In this document: positions 16,434 to 25,942 of the stretch, in pieces
How the letters are laid out: each line of letters starts with the position of its first letter
Position numbering within the stretch: the first letter of the stretch is position 1
DNA from: Alphaproteobacteria bacterium
GTDB taxonomy: Bacteria > Pseudomonadota > Alphaproteobacteria > Caulobacterales > Caulobacteraceae
Reading direction: 5' to 3'
NCBI GenBank assembly: GCA_018821435.1
Contig: JAHJME010000025.1
Span: 1-64,000, forward strand
DNA length: 64,000 nt
Position numbers and translations under genes: made by a program
The notes under the pieces: model-generated
Database searches by the model: none
The model's input: the letters and a program-made list of their open reading frames with translations, nothing else
What the model was told of the DNA's origin: nothing

Positions 16434-17762
16434 TTAGGCCTTCCGCAACGGCCGGAACGCGACCCGCAGATCCTCGGTGAGGGCCTGCGGCTGTTCCCAG
16501 GCGGCGAAGTGGCCGCCGCGATCGTGCTTCTTGTAGAAAATCAGGTTCGGATAGGCCCGCCGGGCCCAGCTCTCGGGCGCCTGGTAAAGCTCGTCGGCGA
16601 AGGCGCTCACCGCCACCGGCAGGGTCACGCCCTTCGGCGCGAAGAACGCGAGCTTGCTCTCCCAGTAGAGGCGCGCCGAGGAGACCGCCGTGTTGGTCAG
16701 CCAGTAGAGCGCGACGTTGTCGACGACGTCTTCCTGGCTGAGCCCTTCGGTCTTGCCCGCGAACACCCGGGCGATCAGCTCCTGGCTCTTGGCGTCGTGG
16801 TCCAGCATCCAGGCCGCCAGGCCGATCGGCGAATCCGCCAGCGCGTAGAGCGTCTGCGGACGGTTCGCCATCTCGTTGGCGTAGCCCAGGCCGTGCTTGT
16901 AGAAGCTGTCGAGCTGGTCGAAGGCGTGCCGCTCGTCCGCCGACATTCCGGCCGGCGCCGGCGTCCCGAACTGCAGCGCCTTGGCCACGTCGTCCGGCAC
17001 GGTGGCGGGCATGTTGGTGTGGATGCCCAGCAGGCCCTTGGGCGTCTGCAGCGCCAGTTGCTCGGTGACGGCGTTCCCCCAGTCGCCGCCTTGGGCGACA
17101 TAGCGGGAATACCCCAGGCGCTGCATGAGCACCGCCCAGGCCTTGGCGATCCGGATCGGGTCCCAGCCGGTGGCGGTGGGCTTGCCCGAGAAGCCGTGCC
17201 CCGGCAGCGAGGGGATCACCACGTGGAAGGCGTCGGCCGCCGAGCCACCGTGCGCGGTCGGATCGGTCAGGGGACCGATGATCTTCAGCTGCTCGATGAT
17301 CGAGCCCGGCCAGCCATGGGTGATGAGGATCGGCAGCGCGTCGGCATGCTTGGACTTGATGTTCAGGAAGTGGATGTCGAGCCCGTCGATCTCGGTGACG
17401 AAGTTCGGCAGCTTGTTCAGATAGGCCTCGCAGCTCTTCCAGTCGTAGCCATTGGCCCAGTAGTGGGCGAGCGCCTTCATGGTCGCGAGCTGTACGCCCT
17501 GGCTATCGTCGCCAACGGTCTCCTTCTCAGGCCAACGCGTGGCGAGGATGCGACGCTTGGTGTCGTCCAGGGCTGCCTGGGGGATCTGGATGCGGTAGGG
17601 ACGAATGGCGCTTACCGCGCCGCCGCCGCCGCCGGCCGCTTCGGCGGCCAGCCCGACGATGTCGCCCGCCGTGGCCGTGGTCGCGAGGCCGAAGGCGCCG
17701 GCCGTCGCGGAGGCCGCCAAGAAGCGGCGACGCGTGGTTGAGGACATTTCCGAAGGCATCAT
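16434..17762 (-). CDS. Tat-exported epoxide hydrolase (EHN domain)
   Basis: ATG 17762 follows AAGGGAG and gives 442 residues. A Tat signal (TTRRRFLAASATAGAFGLA) is followed by the epoxide-hydrolase N-terminal domain (residues ~50-160: IRPYRIQIPQAALDDTKRRI...RWPE, YWANGYDWKSCEAYLNKLP). The alpha/beta core has HGWPGS, nucleophile Asp in QGGDWGNAVTEQ, and the catalytic His in DRGGHFAAWEQP. Such enzymes open epoxides to diols. It is the first gene of a seven-gene minus-strand run ending with Dps, headed by palindrome copy 4. Confidence 0.92.
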   Translation of the reverse strand: MMPSEMSSTTRRRFLAASATAGAFGLATTATAGDIVGLAAEAAGGGGGAVSAIRPYRIQIPQAALDDTKRRILATRWPEKETVGDDSQGVQLATMKALAHYWANGYDWKSCEAYLNKLPNFVTEIDGLDIHFLNIKSKHADALPILITHGWPGSIIEQLKIIGPLTDPTAHGGSAADAFHVVIPSLPGHGFSGKPTATGWDPIRIAKAWAVLMQRLGYSRYVAQGGDWGNAVTEQLALQTPKGLLGIHTNMPATVPDDVAKALQFGTPAPAGMSADERHAFDQLDSFYKHGLGYANEMANRPQTLYALADSPIGLAAWMLDHDAKSQELIARVFAGKTEGLSQEDVVDNVALYWLTNTAVSSARLYWESKLAFFAPKGVTLPVAVSAFADELYQAPESWARRAYPNLIFYKKHDRGGHFAAWEQPQALTEDLRVAFRPLRKA

Positions 17763-17844
17763 AGATCTCCCTTTGAGATGCGACACGGTCCGGCGTGTCC
17801 ATCGACTTGCGGGATCAGAATTGACCGTCCTTCAGCGCGCCTTC

Positions 17845-17879
17845 TATTGGACGTTGGTATCTCCCATACCTTGGTATTG
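17845..17879. promoter_or_regulatory. Island palindrome copy 4
   Basis: ATTGGAC is intact on the left; the inner dyad GGTATCT / CCATACC and the right arm GTATTGG are imperfect. It lies 83 bp upstream of the epoxide hydrolase start. Confidence 0.75.
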
Positions 17880-17904
17880 GGTACGCTGGCCCGCCCACAG
17901 CAAA

Positions 17905-17934
17905 CGACCGCCGCGGAATACTCCGCGACGGTCG
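17905..17934 (-). terminator. Hairpin terminator of the DJ-1 gene
   Basis: CGACCG...CGCGGA pairs with TCCGCG...CGGTCG around a four-base loop. Read on the minus strand it is followed by TTTGCTG, 37 bp after the DJ-1 stop. Confidence 0.65.
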
Positions 17935-17970
17935 CTGTGTTGCGGCCAGGGATCCCCGGGGATGGGGAGA

Positions 17971-18648
17971 TCAGGCGTTCAGAAGCCGCAGCAGTTCCTG
18001 CGCGCCCACGGTCGACGAGGCGGGGTTCTGGCCCGTGACCAGGCGCCCATCGACCACGGCGAACGGCAGCCAGTCGTCGGTCTTTTCGTAGAGGCCGCCC
18101 AGGCGCCTGAGTTCGTCCTCAACGAGGAAGGGGACCACATGCGTCAGCTGCACGGCCTCTTCCTCGGTGTTGGTGAAGCCGGTCACCCGCTTGCCCTTCA
18201 CCAGCGGCGCGCCGTCGATCATGACCTTGTGGAACACGGCCGGCGCGTGACAGACGGCCGCCACCGGCTTGCCGGCCTTCCAGAAGGCTTCGATCAGCCC
18301 GACGGAGGTTGGATTGTCGGTCAGGTCCCACATCGGGCCGTGGCCGCCCGAGTAGAAGATCGCGTCGAAGTCCTCGGCCGAGACCGAGTCCAGCCGCACG
18401 GTGTTGGCCAGCACCCGCTGGGTCTCCGGATCGGTCTTGAAGCGCGCCATCGGCGCGGTCTGGTTACCGGGCTCGTCGCTCTTCGGATCGATCGGCGGCT
18501 GGCCGCCCTTGGGCGAGGCGAGCGTCACCTCGGCGCCCGCGTCCTTGAACACATAGTAGGGGGCGGCGAACTCCTCGAGCCAGAACCCGGTCTTGCGGCC
18601 GGTGTCGCCCAGCCTGTCGTGCGAGGTGAGAACCATCAGAATCTTCAT
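17971..18648 (-). CDS. DJ-1/PfpI (class I glutamine amidotransferase-like) protein
   Basis: This 225-residue member of the Hsp31/glyoxalase III-like branch has Glu in TGFWLEEFAAPYY, the nucleophile elbow AAVCHAPA (Cys near residue 132) followed by a His, and DFDAIFYSGGHGPMWDL. Relatives detoxify methylglyoxal or act as chaperones or deglycases. It is a single-gene unit with its own palindrome 147 bp upstream and a terminator behind it. A role in electrophile stress fits the neighbouring OsmC, FMN reductase and glyoxalase-like genes. Confidence 0.9.
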   Translation of the reverse strand: MKILMVLTSHDRLGDTGRKTGFWLEEFAAPYYVFKDAGAEVTLASPKGGQPPIDPKSDEPGNQTAPMARFKTDPETQRVLANTVRLDSVSAEDFDAIFYSGGHGPMWDLTDNPTSVGLIEAFWKAGKPVAAVCHAPAVFHKVMIDGAPLVKGKRVTGFTNTEEEAVQLTHVVPFLVEDELRRLGGLYEKTDDWLPFAVVDGRLVTGQNPASSTVGAQELLRLLNA

Positions 18649-18794
18649 TGGCAGTCTCCGTCTGTCGCTGCGCGGCGGGAACTTGCCGCCTCGGCCTTGC
18701 GGTCACGTGCGCCCTGGCGGCGTGGGCCGGTCACGCGGCGCCGCATGGTCCGAAAGGAACGGGAGGAGACCTAGCCAGCCCCGCAACTCGCCGA

Positions 18795-18829
18795 TATTGC
18801 GCGAAGGTATCGGCGATACCAAAGTCGCA
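18795..18829. promoter_or_regulatory. Island palindrome copy 5
   Basis: A perfect inner dyad GGTATCG / CGATACC with one centre base. Outer arms ATTGCGC and GTCGCAT are degenerate but matched to each other in position. It lies upstream of the DJ-1 gene and just behind the OsmC gene. Confidence 0.75.
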
Positions 18830-18883
18830 TCCCAACGCGATCCCGGCCGCGTCGCGATGCAGGCTCGGGTCGCTTGGCGGACT

Positions 18884-19306
18884 TCAGGCGAGACGCGCCT
18901 CGAGCGTGATCTCCGCGTTGAGCAGGCGCGACACCGGACAGTTTTCCTCCGCATCCTTGGCCACGCGGTCGAGGGTCGCTTGGTCGAGGCCCGGGACCGA
19001 CGCGCTCACGCTGAGCGCCGAGCGTGAGATCCGGAAGCCGCCGCCCTCCTGGTCCAGCGAGACCGCCGCCTCGGTGGAAAGTTCGGTCGGCGTGTAACCC
19101 TCGACCTGCAGCCGGAACGCCAGCGCCATGGTGAAGCAGCCGGCGTGGGCGGCGGCGATCAATTCCTCCGGATTCGTGCCGGGCTGGCCTTCGAACCGGG
19201 TGCGATAGGAATAGGGGCTCTGCTTCAGGACCCCGGAGTCGGTCGAGAGGTCGCCCTCCCCGGCCCGGCCGGTTCCACGCCAGTTGGCTTGCGCCTTGCG
19301 GATCAT
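18884..19306 (-). CDS. OsmC-family peroxiredoxin
   Basis: ATG 19306 follows AAGGA and gives 140 residues. The two active-site cysteines are in AAAHAGCFTMALAF (~residue 55) and DAEENCPVSRLLN (~120), with the Arg/Glu pattern of OsmC. The enzyme reduces organic hydroperoxides. The longer upstream reading to 19408 runs into the palindrome and is rejected. It is divergent from the TonB receptor with a near-perfect palindrome between them. Confidence 0.93.
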   Translation of the reverse strand: MIRKAQANWRGTGRAGEGDLSTDSGVLKQSPYSYRTRFEGQPGTNPEELIAAAHAGCFTMALAFRLQVEGYTPTELSTEAAVSLDQEGGGFRISRSALSVSASVPGLDQATLDRVAKDAEENCPVSRLLNAEITLEARLA

Positions 19307-19406
19307 CGCGAGTTCCTTGCTGCCCGGCGCGTTCGACCGCGCGACGTCACTTCGTCGCGCCAGCCCAGCCGGCTCCCGCAAGATGGCCGCCCCGCGTCGC
19401 GGGTCC

Positions 19407-19441
19407 ATTGGACGATGGTGTCACCGACACCTTGGTCCAAT
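19407..19441. promoter_or_regulatory. Island palindrome copy 6, nearly perfect dyad between divergent genes
   Basis: Outer arms ATTGGAC and GTCCAAT and inner arms GGTGTCA / CGACACC are all present. It is 101 bp from the OsmC start and 54 bp from the TonB receptor start. Confidence 0.92.
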
Positions 19442-19494
19442 TGCCCGGCGCCCCGCCTTTGCGGAATCGTGGCTGCGGTTCGAGGGGAGGTCGC

Positions 19495-21810
19495 ATGGGG
19501 TCCGGGGACGTTGCGTGGGCGGGTGCAGTCGCCCTGGCGTTAGCAGCTGGCCCCGGCATGGCCCACGCCGAGGCCGCCATCGAGCCGATCCAGGAACTGG
19601 TGGTCACGGCCCAGAAGCGCGAACAGGGCGTCGAGAGCATCGGCATGTCGATCACCGCCGCCAGCGCCGAGACCCTCAGCACCCGGGGCATCGACGCGGT
19701 CGCGGATCTCCCCCGGCTGGTTCCCGGCCTCACCCTCCAGGACAGCAACTTTGGCTCGACGTCCTTCAACCTGAGGGGTGTCGGCTTCTTCAACAGCGAC
19801 CTCGCCACGCCGCCGGCGGTGACGGTCTACCTGGATGAGGCGCCCCTGCCCTACCCCGCCATGGCCCGCCTGGTCGCCTTCGACCTGGAGCGGGTCGAGG
19901 TCCTCAAAGGTCCGCAGGGCACCCTGTTCGGCCAGAACGCCACGGGCGGGGCCGTCAACTACATCGCCGCTGCGCCGCGACAGGTCGCGGAGATCGGCGT
20001 CGAGGCGACCTACGGGCGCTTCGATCGCGTGCGGACGGGCGGCTACATCACCGGCCCGCTCAGCGACACGCTGACGGGCCGGATCGCCGTGCAGGGTCGC
20101 TGGGGCGACGGCTGGCAGAAGAGCATCACACGGCCGGGCGATCGCCTGGGCCGGATCGACGAGCTTCAGGGGCGGGCGGCCTTAGAATGGCGTCCGTCCG
20201 CGCGCGTGGTGAGCCGCCTGACGCTGACGCTCACGCACGACGGCGGGGAGAGCCTGGCGGGCCAGTTCTACAGGGCCGCGCCGATCGTCCCCGCTCTCGC
20301 CGTTCCAGGCCTGCTGAGCTTTCCATCCGTCTCGAAACCCCGCGCGGCGGACTGGAGCCTGGCCCGTGTCGACACCGGCGAACCGTTCCCGTACGCGAGC
20401 GACACGACCTTCCTGCAGGCGCGACTGCGCAATGAATATCGCCTCGGCGACGACATCACCCTCACGACCCTGAGTTCGTTTGCCTATCTCGACCTCGCCT
20501 ATGGCCAGGACGCCAACGGCACGCCCTTCGACCTCAACGAGGTCGTCGACGACGGTGGCAAGATCTCCTCGACCTTCCAGGAGGCCCGGCTGGCGGGACG
20601 CCGCGGGCGCGTGACCTGGCTCGCCGGGATCAACTACGCCCACGATCGGGTGAAGGACCAACCCCTGCAGACCTTCCGTGACGTGGACCTGGCGCACCTC
20701 TACGAGACGCTCGATCCGCAGGCCTATGCCGACGTCAACCTGCTCTCAAGCCGCGTGCGCGTGAACACCTACGCGGCCTTCGGCCGGGTCGAGATCCAGG
20801 TCTCCGAGGCCCTGATGGTCGAGGGTGCGATGCGCTACAACATCGACCGCCGCCGGTTCGACAGCTGTGTCCTGGCGCCGAGCGACCACTTCGCGCGGTT
20901 CTGGAATTTCTTCCGGAACGGCGCGCAGCCGGCGACCCGGGTGGGCGACTGCACGGTCCTCGATCCCGCGAACGATCTGCGGCCGGTCGACAACGTGCAG
21001 AACCGACTGAACGAAGACAGCCTCTCCTGGCGCGTCGGCCTGACCTGGACCGCGAGACCCGGCCTGATCGCCTACGTCAATGCAAGCAAAGGCTACAAGG
21101 CCGGGGCTGTCCCGGTGGCCGCCGTCTCGACCGTCACCCAGTTCGACCCCATCGGCCAGGAAACCCTGGTCGCCTACGAAGGCGGCGTGAAGGCGGCGCT
21201 TTTTGACCGGCGGCTCCAGGTCAATGCCTCCGCCTTCTACTACGACTACCGGGACAAGCAGCTCCGGGGCGCCTTCGAGGATCCGGCGTTCGGGCCGCTT
21301 GAGGCGCTGGTCTCCATTCCGAGGTCCCACGTCGTGGGGGCCGAGGCCCAGGTCGTCGCCCGGCCGATCGACGGGCTCACCCTCGACACCGCCGTCACGT
21401 GGCTGCACACCAACGTCGACCGCTTCATCGGCGCCGATGGCCTCGCCCGGTTCGGCGACCAGGCCGGGACGCCCTTCCCCTTCTCGCCGGCCTGGCAGGC
21501 CGTGGGCAACCTCGACTACGCGGTCTCCATCTCGGAACGGGCCCGGGGGTTCGTGGGGGGAACGGTCACCTACCGCAGCCGGACCTATGCCGGCCTCGGC
21601 GCGCCGGAGCCGATGCGGATCGGCGCCTACACCCTGGTCGACCTGCGCGCCGGCGTCGAAAGCGCCGACGGCCAGCGCAAGGGGTGGATCTGGGGCCGCA
21701 ACGTCACCAACGCCTATTCCTGGAGCAACGTCTTCCTCAACGCCAACGTCATCTCGCGGTTTGTCGGACAGCCCGCGACCTACGGCGTCACCGTCTCCGG
21801 GCGCTTCTGA
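19495..21810 (+). CDS. TonB-dependent outer-membrane receptor
   Basis: ATG 19495 has GGGGAGG upstream and gives a 771-residue protein with a signal peptide (ALALAAGPGMAHA). The TonB-box-like ELVVTAQKR is followed by the plug domain (~residues 45-160: RGVGFFNSD, VEVLKGPQGTLFGQNATGGAVNYI) and a barrel ending with ...GRF. It resembles the large receptor group of Caulobacterales and sphingomonads that takes up aromatic or carbohydrate ligands and siderophores. The ligand cannot be told from sequence. Regulation through the adjacent palindrome suggests it imports the inducer or substrate of this island. Confidence 0.93.
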   Translation: MGSGDVAWAGAVALALAAGPGMAHAEAAIEPIQELVVTAQKREQGVESIGMSITAASAETLSTRGIDAVADLPRLVPGLTLQDSNFGSTSFNLRGVGFFNSDLATPPAVTVYLDEAPLPYPAMARLVAFDLERVEVLKGPQGTLFGQNATGGAVNYIAAAPRQVAEIGVEATYGRFDRVRTGGYITGPLSDTLTGRIAVQGRWGDGWQKSITRPGDRLGRIDELQGRAALEWRPSARVVSRLTLTLTHDGGESLAGQFYRAAPIVPALAVPGLLSFPSVSKPRAADWSLARVDTGEPFPYASDTTFLQARLRNEYRLGDDITLTTLSSFAYLDLAYGQDANGTPFDLNEVVDDGGKISSTFQEARLAGRRGRVTWLAGINYAHDRVKDQPLQTFRDVDLAHLYETLDPQAYADVNLLSSRVRVNTYAAFGRVEIQVSEALMVEGAMRYNIDRRRFDSCVLAPSDHFARFWNFFRNGAQPATRVGDCTVLDPANDLRPVDNVQNRLNEDSLSWRVGLTWTARPGLIAYVNASKGYKAGAVPVAAVSTVTQFDPIGQETLVAYEGGVKAALFDRRLQVNASAFYYDYRDKQLRGAFEDPAFGPLEALVSIPRSHVVGAEAQVVARPIDGLTLDTAVTWLHTNVDRFIGADGLARFGDQAGTPFPFSPAWQAVGNLDYAVSISERARGFVGGTVTYRSRTYAGLGAPEPMRIGAYTLVDLRAGVESADGQRKGWIWGRNVTNAYSWSNVFLNANVISRFVGQPATYGVTVSGRF

Positions 21811-21839
21811 TCCCCGTCACGCGGCAGCGCCCGCTCTGG

Positions 21840-21874
21840 TTGCGAAACCACGTCGACCGACACCAAAGTACAAT
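21840..21874. promoter_or_regulatory. Island palindrome copy 7 (left half degenerate)
   Basis: The right half CGACACC, AAA spacer and GTACAAT are recognisable; the left half is lost. The conserved side faces the kinase gene that starts at 21935. Confidence 0.65.
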
Positions 21875-21934
21875 GGACGAGGGCGGAGCCGGATCGCCAT
21901 CCTCTCGCGCTGGGGGCCGGCACGAAAGTCAGGA

Positions 21935-24900
21935 ATGGAGACGGATCAGAGCCGACTGCTCGACGCGCTGCCTGGAATGGTGTGGACCGCCAGGCCGGAT
22001 GGGACGTGCGACTTCGTAAACCGTCACTGGCGCCAGTACACCGGGCTCACTCTCGAAGAGGCGGTGTCTGCCGGGTGGACGTCGCTATTTCATCCCGACG
22101 ACGTCGCCATCGCCCAGGCCGCCTGGGAAACAACGCTGAGCGACGCGCCGGCGGAGGACATCAACGTCGTCGCACGGCTCCGCCGGGCCGACGGGGTCTA
22201 TCGACGGTTCAATATCCAGACGCGCCCGCTCAGAGACGCGGCCGGTGACCTGGTGGGGTGGTGCGGCGCCAGCACCGACATTGAGGACCGTTCGCGGGCC
22301 GAGGCGCAACTGGCGGCCGAGAAGCGTCTGCTGGAACTCGTCGCCCGGGGCCTGCCGGAGGCGCGTGTCCTGGACGAGCTATGCCTTATGGTGGAGGAAC
22401 TCTCCCCAGGCTCCGTCTGCAGCATTCTCCATGTCGATGTGGATGGCCAACGGTTCCGGGTCGGAGCCGGCCCCAGCTTGCCGGCAGACTACAACGCCGC
22501 GCTCGAGGGCCTGAAAATCGATCCCGGCTACGGCCCGTGCTCGCTGGCGGTCGTTACGAAGTCGACGGTCATCGCCGCCGATCCCCCGCGCGACCCCCGC
22601 TGGGCGGCGTCCTCCTGGCCGCAACTCGTCACGCAGTTCGGTCTGGCGTCCTGCTGGTCGGCCCCGATCTTCGACAGTCAGAACGAGGTGCTCGGCATTT
22701 TCGCGATCTACCGGCGCGTGCCCCAGGGCCCGACGGACGCGGAAGAAGAACTGGTCGACCGGTTCGCGCGCATCGCGGGCATCGCCGTCGAACGCGCCAG
22801 GTCCGACATCGCGCTGAAGACGGGCGAAGCCAACCTGCAGCGGAGCAACCACTTCCTGGCGGGGGGACAGCGGCTGAGCCAGACGGGCAGCTTCTCCCTG
22901 GATACCGCCACGGACGAGCAGGTATGGTCGGACGAAAACTATCGCATCTGGGAGTTCGACCCCGCCGTGCCGCCGACGATGGATCTAGTCGCCGCCGCGA
23001 TCCATCCGGACGACCGGGCTGAGACGCTGGAAACCTTCGCGACCGCCACGCGCGGCCAGGAAGGCTTCGAAGTCTCCTACCGGATCGTGACGCCGAAAGG
23101 CGGGGTCAAACACCTGCGGACGGTGATGGAGATCATCCCCGGCTTCGCCGACCGGGTGGTCTATCTCGGCAGCTCGCAGGACGTCACCCAGAGCCGGCTG
23201 GCGGAAGATGCCCTGAGAACCAGCGAAGCCGATCTGGTTCGCGCCAACCGCTATCTGACGGCGGCCCAGCAGCTCACCCGGACGGGCAGCTACACTTGGT
23301 GCGTCGAAACCGGCGAGCTCGACTGGTCCGACGAGTCCTATCGCATCTGGGGCATCAACCCTGCCCGCCCGCCTGAAATGTCGATCGTCCTGGATGGGAT
23401 CCATCCCGAGGATCGTGAACCCACCATCCAGGCGCTGAACGACGCGACGCAGGCCGGCGCCGACTTCGAGATACTCCACCGCATCATCACCCCGGCGGGT
23501 GTCACCAAGCATGTCCGCTCCGTGGCGATCCGGGTGGCGGACATCACGGACCGCTCGGTCTACGTCGGCTCCATCCAGGACATCACCGAGAGTCGTCTTT
23601 CCGAAGAGGCCTTGAAGGCCAGCGAGGCGCGCCTGCAGCGCGCCAACATCTACCTCGCAGGAGCCCAACGGCTCAGCAAGACGGGAAGCTTCACCTGGGA
23701 TGTCGCCACCGGCGAGCAGGACTGGTCGGAAGAACTCCATCGCATCTGGGGCTTGGCCCCCGGCGTCGATCGATCCCTTCCCAATCTCTACGGCGCGTTT
23801 CTCCACCCCGACGACGTCGCCCCGGTCGCAGCGATCGTGAACGCCGCCCTGGCGGCCGGGACGGACTACGAGCTCTCGTTCCGGATCGTCACGCCGCAGG
23901 GGGAGACCAAGCACCTCCACACCGTCAGCGAGCGGGTCAACGACATCCCCGATCGCCTCGTCTACGTCGGTGCGACGCAGGACCTCACGGCCAGCCGCCT
24001 TACGCAGGAGGCGCTGCGGAGCGGAGAGGCGCAACTGCGCCGGGCCAACCGCTACCTGAAGGCCGCCCAGACCCTCAGCCGGATCGGCAGCTTCACCTGG
24101 GACATCGAATCCGACGAGCTCGACTGGTCAGACGAAAACTATCGGATCTGGGATGTCGACCCCGCCGCGACGCCGACGTTGGCCACTATCCTGGACGCGA
24201 TCCATCCCGACGACCTGGAGCACGTCACACAGACCATCACTGAGGCGAAGCTTCGTGGCGGCGACCTCGATGTCGTCTACCGCATCGTCACCGCGGGCGG
24301 GGTCGTGAAGCACCTCCACACGGTGAGCACGCGGATCCCCGAGGTCACCGACCGCCACCTCTACGTCGGCAGCAACCAGGACGTGACCGAGAGCCAGCTC
24401 GCGGCGGCGGCGCTGAAGGCCAGCGAGGCCCAGGCGCTGCGCGCGAACCGGTTCCTGAAGGGCGCCCAGACCCTCAGCCGGATCGGGAGCTTCACCTGGG
24501 ATGTCGAGGCCGATTCACAGGACTGGTCCGACGAGAACTTTCGCATCTGGGAGTTCGATCCGGCCCTCGCGCCGACGATGCCGATGGTGTTCGACGTCAT
24601 CCATCCCGAGGATCGGGAAACGGCCGGAGACACCATCGCCGAGGGTCGACGAACCGGTGATGACTTCGAGGTCTACTTCCGCATCGTCACGCCGCGCGGC
24701 GGCGTGAAGCACCTGCACACGGTGGCGACCCGAGTTCCGGAGATCACCGACCGGCTGGTCTATATCGGGAGCACCCAGGACGTGACGGCCGCCAAGGTCG
24801 CCGAGGCCGACCTCGCGCGCGCCAATACCTACCTACTCGCCGCGCAGCGCCTCAGCCAGACTGGCAGTTTCACCTGGGACGTCCACGCCGACGAGCACGT

Positions 24901-25942
24901 CTGGTCGGAGGTGAACTACCGCGTCTTCGGCTTCGAGCAGGGGTCAAAGGTGACCATGGAGATGATGATGAAGGGCATCCATCCCGACGACCTGCCGCAG
25001 GTGGAGGCGCTCATCGCCGGCGCCCAGATCGGCGACAACTTCGAGCTGGTGTTCCGGGTCATCAACACCGACGGGGGCATCCGCCACGCGCACCTGGTCG
25101 GCCATCGCATCGACCAGATCCCCGACCGGCCAGTGTTCATCGGGGCGTTCCAGGACATCACGGCGCGTAAACTCGCGGAGGACGATCTCAACCGGACGCG
25201 CGCGGAGCTGGCGCACGTCGCCCGGGTCACGGCGCTCAGCACGCTGACGGCCTCGATCGTGCACGAGGTGAGCCAACCCCTGGCCGGCATCATCACCAAT
25301 TCGAGCACCTGCCTTCGCATGCTCGCGACAGATCCCCCCGACGTCGCCGGCGCCGTGGTCACGGCGCAGCGTAACCTTCGCGACGGCAACCGGGCCTCGG
25401 AGGTGATCAAGCGGCTACGGTCGCTCTACGCCCGGCGTCCACCGGCCCTCGAGCCGGTCGACCTGCAGGAGATCGCACGCGAGGTGCTGGCCCTCCTGGC
25501 CAGCGAGCTTCAGCGCCGGCGGGTGATCGTCAGGACGGAGTTCGCGCCCGGCGTGCCGCCCGTCGCGGCGGATCGGGTCCAGTTGCAACAGGTCATCCTC
25601 AACCTGGTCCTGAACGCCGCGGACGCCATGGACGACGTCACGGACCGCGCCCGCGAGCTGGCCATCAGGACCCTGCCGGGCGTCGAGGGCGAGGTGCTGC
25701 TCGTGGTCCGGGACGCAGGGCCCGGATTCGATCCGGACAGGGCCGACACGCTGTTCGAGGCGTTCCACACCACCAAGCCCGACGGCATGGGCATCGGACT
25801 GTCGATCAGCCGCTCGATCATCGAAGCCCACGGCGGCCAGCTCAAGGCGGTCGCCAACGACAGCGGGCCTGGCGCAACCTTCACCTTCTCAGTCCCGTGC
25901 GAGCCCGTTCCGATCGCACCTTCAGCCCCAAGGCTCATGTAA
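21935..25942 (+). CDS. Hybrid-sensor histidine kinase: PAS-GAF-six tandem PAS-HisKA-HATPase
   Basis: ATG 21935 (MET-DQSRLLDALPG) opens a cytoplasmic 1335-residue kinase. PAS 1 spans ~1-120 and GAF ~130-290. Six consecutive PAS/PAC repeats of ~127-134 residues start near 300, 433, 566, 700, 832 and 959, each opening with RAN-YL--AQ-LS-TGSFTWD and containing IHPDD or IHPED. HisKA has the phospho-accepting His near 1110 in HEVSQPLAG; HATPase N, G1 and G2 boxes are NAADAMDD, RDAGPGFD and GMGIGLSISRS. No membrane segment is seen. The stop overlaps the first response regulator (TAATG). Its signal is unknown; the GAF domain suggests a soluble ligand. Confidence 0.93.
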   Translation: METDQSRLLDALPGMVWTARPDGTCDFVNRHWRQYTGLTLEEAVSAGWTSLFHPDDVAIAQAAWETTLSDAPAEDINVVARLRRADGVYRRFNIQTRPLRDAAGDLVGWCGASTDIEDRSRAEAQLAAEKRLLELVARGLPEARVLDELCLMVEELSPGSVCSILHVDVDGQRFRVGAGPSLPADYNAALEGLKIDPGYGPCSLAVVTKSTVIAADPPRDPRWAASSWPQLVTQFGLASCWSAPIFDSQNEVLGIFAIYRRVPQGPTDAEEELVDRFARIAGIAVERARSDIALKTGEANLQRSNHFLAGGQRLSQTGSFSLDTATDEQVWSDENYRIWEFDPAVPPTMDLVAAAIHPDDRAETLETFATATRGQEGFEVSYRIVTPKGGVKHLRTVMEIIPGFADRVVYLGSSQDVTQSRLAEDALRTSEADLVRANRYLTAAQQLTRTGSYTWCVETGELDWSDESYRIWGINPARPPEMSIVLDGIHPEDREPTIQALNDATQAGADFEILHRIITPAGVTKHVRSVAIRVADITDRSVYVGSIQDITESRLSEEALKASEARLQRANIYLAGAQRLSKTGSFTWDVATGEQDWSEELHRIWGLAPGVDRSLPNLYGAFLHPDDVAPVAAIVNAALAAGTDYELSFRIVTPQGETKHLHTVSERVNDIPDRLVYVGATQDLTASRLTQEALRSGEAQLRRANRYLKAAQTLSRIGSFTWDIESDELDWSDENYRIWDVDPAATPTLATILDAIHPDDLEHVTQTITEAKLRGGDLDVVYRIVTAGGVVKHLHTVSTRIPEVTDRHLYVGSNQDVTESQLAAAALKASEAQALRANRFLKGAQTLSRIGSFTWDVEADSQDWSDENFRIWEFDPALAPTMPMVFDVIHPEDRETAGDTIAEGRRTGDDFEVYFRIVTPRGGVKHLHTVATRVPEITDRLVYIGSTQDVTAAKVAEADLARANTYLLAAQRLSQTGSFTWDVHADEHVWSEVNYRVFGFEQGSKVTMEMMMKGIHPDDLPQVEALIAGAQIGDNFELVFRVINTDGGIRHAHLVGHRIDQIPDRPVFIGAFQDITARKLAEDDLNRTRAELAHVARVTALSTLTASIVHEVSQPLAGIITNSSTCLRMLATDPPDVAGAVVTAQRNLRDGNRASEVIKRLRSLYARRPPALEPVDLQEIAREVLALLASELQRRRVIVRTEFAPGVPPVAADRVQLQQVILNLVLNAADAMDDVTDRARELAIRTLPGVEGEVLLVVRDAGPGFDPDRADTLFEAFHTTKPDGMGIGLSISRSIIEAHGGQLKAVANDSGPGATFTFSVPCEPVPIAPSAPRLM

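Noticed and set aside
21203..21934. Extending the PAS kinase upstream into the TonB receptor region
   Set aside because: The extra 240 codons overlap the receptor in another frame and have shadow composition; ATG 21935 starts directly with a PAS domain.
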